From: Pseudorasbora parva
Lineage: Eukaryota; Chordata; Actinopteri; Cypriniformes; Gobionidae
Length of the DNA stretch: 64,000 nucleotides
Reading direction: 5' to 3'
Assembly (NCBI RefSeq): GCF_024679245.1
Contig: NC_090172.1
Location: 1,329,001-1,393,000 of the forward strand
Shown one piece after another: positions 60,056 through 64,000 of the stretch. Within the stretch, counting starts at the first letter, position 1. Each line of letters begins with the position of its first letter. The translations under genes and the position numbers were made by a program. The notes below the pieces were generated by a model that did not search any database, was not told the DNA's origin, and saw only the letters and a program-made list of their open reading frames with translations.

Positions 60056-60200
60056 TTGAAGAAAAAAGTCTGGAAAGGTCCTTCAGGTCTCACTTCCTTG
60101 TTGGTTTTTAAGACTGCACAGCTGTTTAATGAGTTTCACAAAAACGCTTACATGGGACATTTATCTTTTTAGGGGTGGGGTTGTCAAAGGGTGTGGAATA
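60056..60200 (-). promoter_or_regulatory. Presumed proximal promoter/5' UTR of cdh1, with one E-box
   Basis: The sequence just upstream of the cdh1 start codon holds a palindromic E-box CAGCTG at 60119-60124, about 64 bp from the ATG. E-boxes bound by Snail/ZEB-type repressors are known from CDH1 promoters. One hexamer is weak evidence, and I see no convincing TATA box or initiator, so the transcription start is not placed. Confidence 0.3.
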
Positions 60201-61739
60201 AGTGATGTAAAGTGCTTCCAAATATGTATTTACTAGAAAATATATAACATTATTAAACAAAAAAATTAAACTTCCTACCTTTCTCAGTAAATGCAGGGTA
60301 CAGTAACAATATTTCATAATTTAGATCAGTATGTTGTTATGACTTAACTGGAAACAACACTGAAAAAATTTTGGAGTGACATTTACTTAAAAAAAGCTAG
60401 GCAACTTTTTCCACAAAGAAAGTGCTTGTAATCTTTACTCGGGCTATTCTAAGTAATATTTACTTACTAGAACTTTTAATGTAAAATACACAAGTAAATT
60501 GCACTGGCAATACTCATCTATAGATTGTATCTTTCACTCAGATTACCATTGCATCCAATTACAAAACCCAAGTGAACATTGTTGATATTTCTTAAGGAAG
60601 TCTGTGATATCTTTAGAAAGCTGTATCTGTTATTTTCAGTAACCTCAAGGGCAGTTTCTGGGCTCACAACTAAAGAATTCCAGAAAAAAGTTTTAAAGTA
60701 ACAAGTTTAACAGTGTTGTGAGTAACAATAATGAAAGAAAGGGTGGGGGAGGTGGGGGCGGGGGTATTTTAAGTATTCATTACACTATTATACATCATTT
60801 ACCATTTTCTGCCTATTCAAAACATTCTGATCAAAACAGAAGTTTAATCTTTTCTTTCTTTTTTTAATTGCAAACAAGAATCATTCTATACCAAAGTACC
60901 CCCCCCCCCCCCCCCCAAAAAAAAAAAAAAAATCTATAAACTGTTATTCTCACCTTTTTTTTTTTTTTTAATTGCTAACACGCATTGGTCAAAACTGAAA
61001 CCACTGTCACTTCACACAGTCACTGAAACAGAAGTCTGTGAGGACCAGCCCAAGCCTTTATGGGGCCCTAAGCAGGATTTATTTGGGGGCCCCTCTGTGC
61101 TGTCACTATGATTGACTATTGACAATGCTTGATAATTCGCACACTATAACTCTAACACACCTTTTATCATTTTTATTAGTTGTAGCTGTGTTGCTTACAT
61201 CAGTGTCATCATTTTACATAATATTTTTTCTTATAAGGTTTTAAACTGTATCAGTATCAAACCCAGAAGAGTGGCCAGGTGTTAATTTGCACTTTCATTT
61301 TCAAAGTCTTACAGTAAGTGGTATACTTAATGTGGTTTACTGAAAAGTAGCCAAATAAACCAGCAGACTGTAAACAAGTCAAACACTTTAATAGCTCTTG
61401 GTTAAATTTAAAAAAAAAAAAAAATAGCAATGTGCAAATGTGCAGAACAATTAACTACAAATAAAATAACTTGGACCACTAACAAGATAACAATAATACA
61501 TTAACATTAAAGTTAAACACTCAGGTTGTTTTAAAGAGTTTCTTTTTATTGGCCTTCGTGCTATTTTAATCAAGTGTACATTTCCTCTTAGTACAAAAAA
61601 AAAAAAAAAAAAAACTAAACTGATCACACTTTCTGCTTGTCACCATTTCAAAACCTCATTCTTATCTCTTGTTCTCGATGCTAATCTGTTCACAAATGCC
61701 AAATGATGTCTCACGCACACAAGAGGTGTTGTTAGTGAG
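60201..61739. other. Upstream flank of cdh1, no gene recognised
   Basis: AT-rich sequence with homopolymers (poly-C and poly-A at about 60899-60931, poly-A near 61410 and 61600). No exon of another gene is recognised. Confidence 0.3.
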
Positions 61740-62045
61740 GTCAGCAGAGGGTGGTTAGTTACCCTGTGGTCTGTCTGGGTCCAATGCCCCAGTAAAGGGA
61801 TGGGCCACTATGCTGTAGAAACACCATCCTTTGGATGAGACATTAAACCAAAGTCCTGACTCTCTGTGGTCAATAAATATCCCATGGCACTTCATGTAAA
61901 GAATAGTGGTGTATCCCTGATGGCATGTCAAGTCACCTTCATTTATATAGCACTTTTTAAAATACATTGTTTCAAAGCAGCTTTATAGTGATAAAAGGAA
62001 ATTAATGCAAAATATTTTTTGGGCTATACAGCAGCTCTAAAAGAA
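61740..62045 (-). mobile_element. SINE/LINE 3'-end-like repeat
   Basis: Contains GATGAGACATTAAACCAAAG and TCTGTGGTCAATAAATATCC, a repeat common in fish genomes. From about 61937 it runs into an inverted L2-type tail (CATTTATATAGCACTTTT, then CAAAGCAGCTTTATAG). Exact family not assigned. Confidence 0.5.
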
Positions 62046-62437
62046 AGCAAATGACAGGCTTAAGTAAGTTTTTGATTCATTTCCATTGTAAAAATTCATT
62101 AGTTATTAACTTTCACAAGAATGGAAAAAAAATGGAAAAAAACAAAAATAGGCATTCCGGCCGTTCATTTACACAACAACAGTGTTTTGGTGGCCTAAGA
62201 ACGCAACCCTTGAAATAGGTTTCAAAATGCATGTTTTTGAAAGCATGCATAATACAGCATTTGTAATCATCAAAACTCTTCACACATTCAGCAAAACAGA
62301 AGTTTGTGCAGACCAATCTGTGAATATATATATATTTTTTGTATTGCTTTCACACAACATGCATTCAATGACCACATCCAAAACCTATTAACTTTTTTGT
62401 TCTTCATACTTCTTTACCTGAAAAAACTACATACTTA

Positions 62438-62442
<5 letters not shown>

Positions 62443-62518
<76 letters not shown>

Positions 62519-62522
62519 TATT
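62443..62522. repeat. (TA)n microsatellite, left of TIR element
   Basis: About 80 bp of TA with one interruption near 62512. Confidence 0.93.
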
Positions 62523-62950
62523 GTTACGGCCCAGGTCTAGGGCAGGACCGCAACATAAATGACAACACAAAATGGCTGTTCAAGTACTCATTTTATTTAC
62601 TCGGTTTCTTAGATTTTTTTTGTATCAAGTCTTTTGTGAGGCAGCCATTTGAGAACACCAACAGAACATAAAGTAAATAAGCAAAATAACGGAAGCAAAT
62701 GATCAGGGGTGAGTAAATGCCAAAACAATAAACAAAAGAACACTAACTTCCCATTAATAACCTAACTCCACTGTGCATCAAAAATAAAGAAACCAAAATA
62801 CAGCAACATAACCTACCTCCCTATCTATCCAAAAACAGGAGAAAAAGGTGGGGGCCAAGTGCCCTACAAAATAAATAAGGCACTCACCCCCTACAGCTTC
62901 ACATGTGTTGTCATTTATGTTGCGGTCCTGCCCTAGACCTGGGCCGTAAC
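62523..62950. mobile_element. Inverted-repeat element with perfect 47-bp ends
   Basis: A 428-bp element. Bases 62523-62569 and 62904-62950 are perfect reverse complements (starting GTTACGGCCCAGGTCTAGGG). Internal sequence is non-coding. It sits between two AT microsatellites. A clear target duplication is not visible because of the flanking repeats. Confidence 0.85.
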
Positions 62951-62969
62951 ATAAATTGGACCGTAACTT

Positions 62970-62973
<4 letters not shown>

Positions 62974-63056
<83 letters not shown>
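62974..63056. repeat. (TA)n microsatellite, right of TIR element
   Basis: About 83 bp of uninterrupted TA. Confidence 0.95.
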
Positions 63057-63059
<3 letters not shown>

Positions 63060-63170
63060 TTGTTGGCAGTTCAAAACCGTTTACCAAAGGGAACTTTCTG
63101 GAAAAGTTTGTTCTGGCTGGTAAACACCTTCGAACTACCATTGGTCTGTGATAATTGCATAACATGAAGG

Positions 63171-63540
63171 TGCGTCTGCAAGGAGCTCTCCAAAAGCAAG
63201 GAGAGTCTGCTTTTAGCTATTATGCCAGCCACAGCTGAACCAGCTTCCTGAACAGATCAGATGTGCTCCAACAGAAGACACATTCAAATCCAGACTCAAA
63301 ACTCATCTGTTTAGCTGAGCATTTACTGAATGAGCTCTGAGCCACTGTACGTCCGACTGATTACGCCTTATCTTATCTATGCATCATCTTTTGAATCTTT
63401 TTATAACTTTTTTAGTTTAACTTTGTTCTTGTCTTTGGTTATTGTTATTTTATCTATATATCATCATTTTATTATTTTTAATTTTCTTTACAACTGTATA
63501 TTTTTATTTTTATGCATCAGTTGATTATTATTTTTGGTTA
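63171..63540 (+). mobile_element. L2 LINE 3' end fragment
   Basis: Plus-strand copy of the sequence found inverted at about 3590-3930 ([18 protein letters not shown] and the segment coding [11 protein letters not shown]). ORF2 C-terminus plus 3' UTR, 5'-truncated. Confidence 0.85.
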
Positions 63541-63629
63541 GGGCAGTCTGACTGGAAGAGATTGGAAAAGGATGATTGCATAATAGGAAGTTAGGCAGAG
63601 GCTCCGCCTTCTTCAACTTGGAAATCGGT

Positions 63630-64000
63630 AACGATTCAGTTACTAACATAACCTCGGTTCCTTTGAGAAGAGGGAACGAGTATTGAGTTTGCTAACGCTA
63701 TGGGGGGAATAACTTTCCTCAAGATATTGAAGCCAAAATTTTATTCTAAAATGTTCCTTATAACACGCAGTGCAGCTGCAAAGCTCTCAGCAGGAAGCTG
63801 CTGCATGCTGATTGGCTGTGCCGCTGCAACTGCAGCAACCTATGGTGAGGCCGCCGGGCGGGACGGACCATTCATGTCCTACTAAATTCCCGCCACAAGG
63901 GGCAACAGAATTAGCATACCCAAGGGTATATAACCCCCTGTCTCGCCAGGTTAGTCACCCTTACGCAACAAAAATATATTTCTCAATATATTAGTTGACA
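63630..64000 (-). mobile_element. End of another DIRS-like element (G), cut by window edge
   Basis: After AAC at 63630-63632, the sequence CAGTTACTAACATAACCTCG, then GGTTCCTTTGAG and GGGAACGAG has the same layout as the outer 3' ends of elements A and C. It would be a minus-oriented element running out of the window to the right. Confidence 0.5.

Overview
The window looks like nuclear DNA from a teleost fish, most likely a cyprinid-type genome (inferred). One multi-exon vertebrate gene is spread over nearly all of it, and its introns are packed with DIRS-like retrotransposons, L2-type LINEs, Ty3/gypsy chromovirus-like elements, hAT and piggyBac-type DNA transposons, AT/CA microsatellites and a 28-bp minisatellite. 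I see no rRNA, tRNA, CRISPR or prokaryotic-type gene organisation.

The host gene is on the minus strand and is a classical type I cadherin, best called cdh1 (E-cadherin). I traced 13 coding exons: exon 1 (60008-60055), exon 2 (46879-46993), exon 3 (40973-41208), exons 4-9 (26534 down to 24885), exon 10 (3258-3502), exon 11 (2759-2904), exon 12 (2459-2683) and exon 13 (1890-2035). They encode a signal peptide, prodomain, furin site RAKR, the mature start GWVIPP and the cadherin repeats with their calcium motifs. They join in one open frame of about 698 codons. The transmembrane and cytoplasmic exons are not recognised and should lie left of position 1.

Intron 9 (3503-24884, about 21.4 kb) is a nest of elements. 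A minus-strand L2 LINE (3532 to at least 19849) is interrupted by a 5'-truncated plus-strand LINE (5217-11703, itself carrying DIRS element A at 5346-10599), a gypsy element with a 5-bp target duplication (11719-16655), an hAT element with an 8-bp duplication (17909-18741) and DIRS element B (19850-24697). Intron 3 (26535-40972) holds microsatellites, a degenerate DIRS (E, about 28240-30517), a large DIRS with an internal 2.5-kb tandem duplication (C, 30947-37880) and an IS630/Tc1-mariner-like transposon split by a TA-flanked element. Intron 2 is largely DIRS D (41264-46203), a rearranged mosaic. Intron 1 (46994-60007) holds a second gypsy element (48402-52061), a LINE tail interrupted by an hAT (which contains a solo LTR) and by a piggyBac-like element, and the 28-bp minisatellite. 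Upstream of exon 1 are a probable promoter, more repeats, a terminal-inverted-repeat element between AT microsatellites, and one end of another DIRS at the right edge.

The host gene appears intact as far as it can be followed, although its introns are very inflated and transposon ends sit within about 30-55 bp of two splice acceptors. Almost every mobile element carries stops, frameshifts or deletions. The most interesting observations are a compensatory base change between LTR and primer-binding site in the two gypsy elements (self-priming), perfect internal complementary regions in the DIRS elements, the filler-DNA mosaic in DIRS D, and several insertions whose empty sites can be reconstructed from this window alone.
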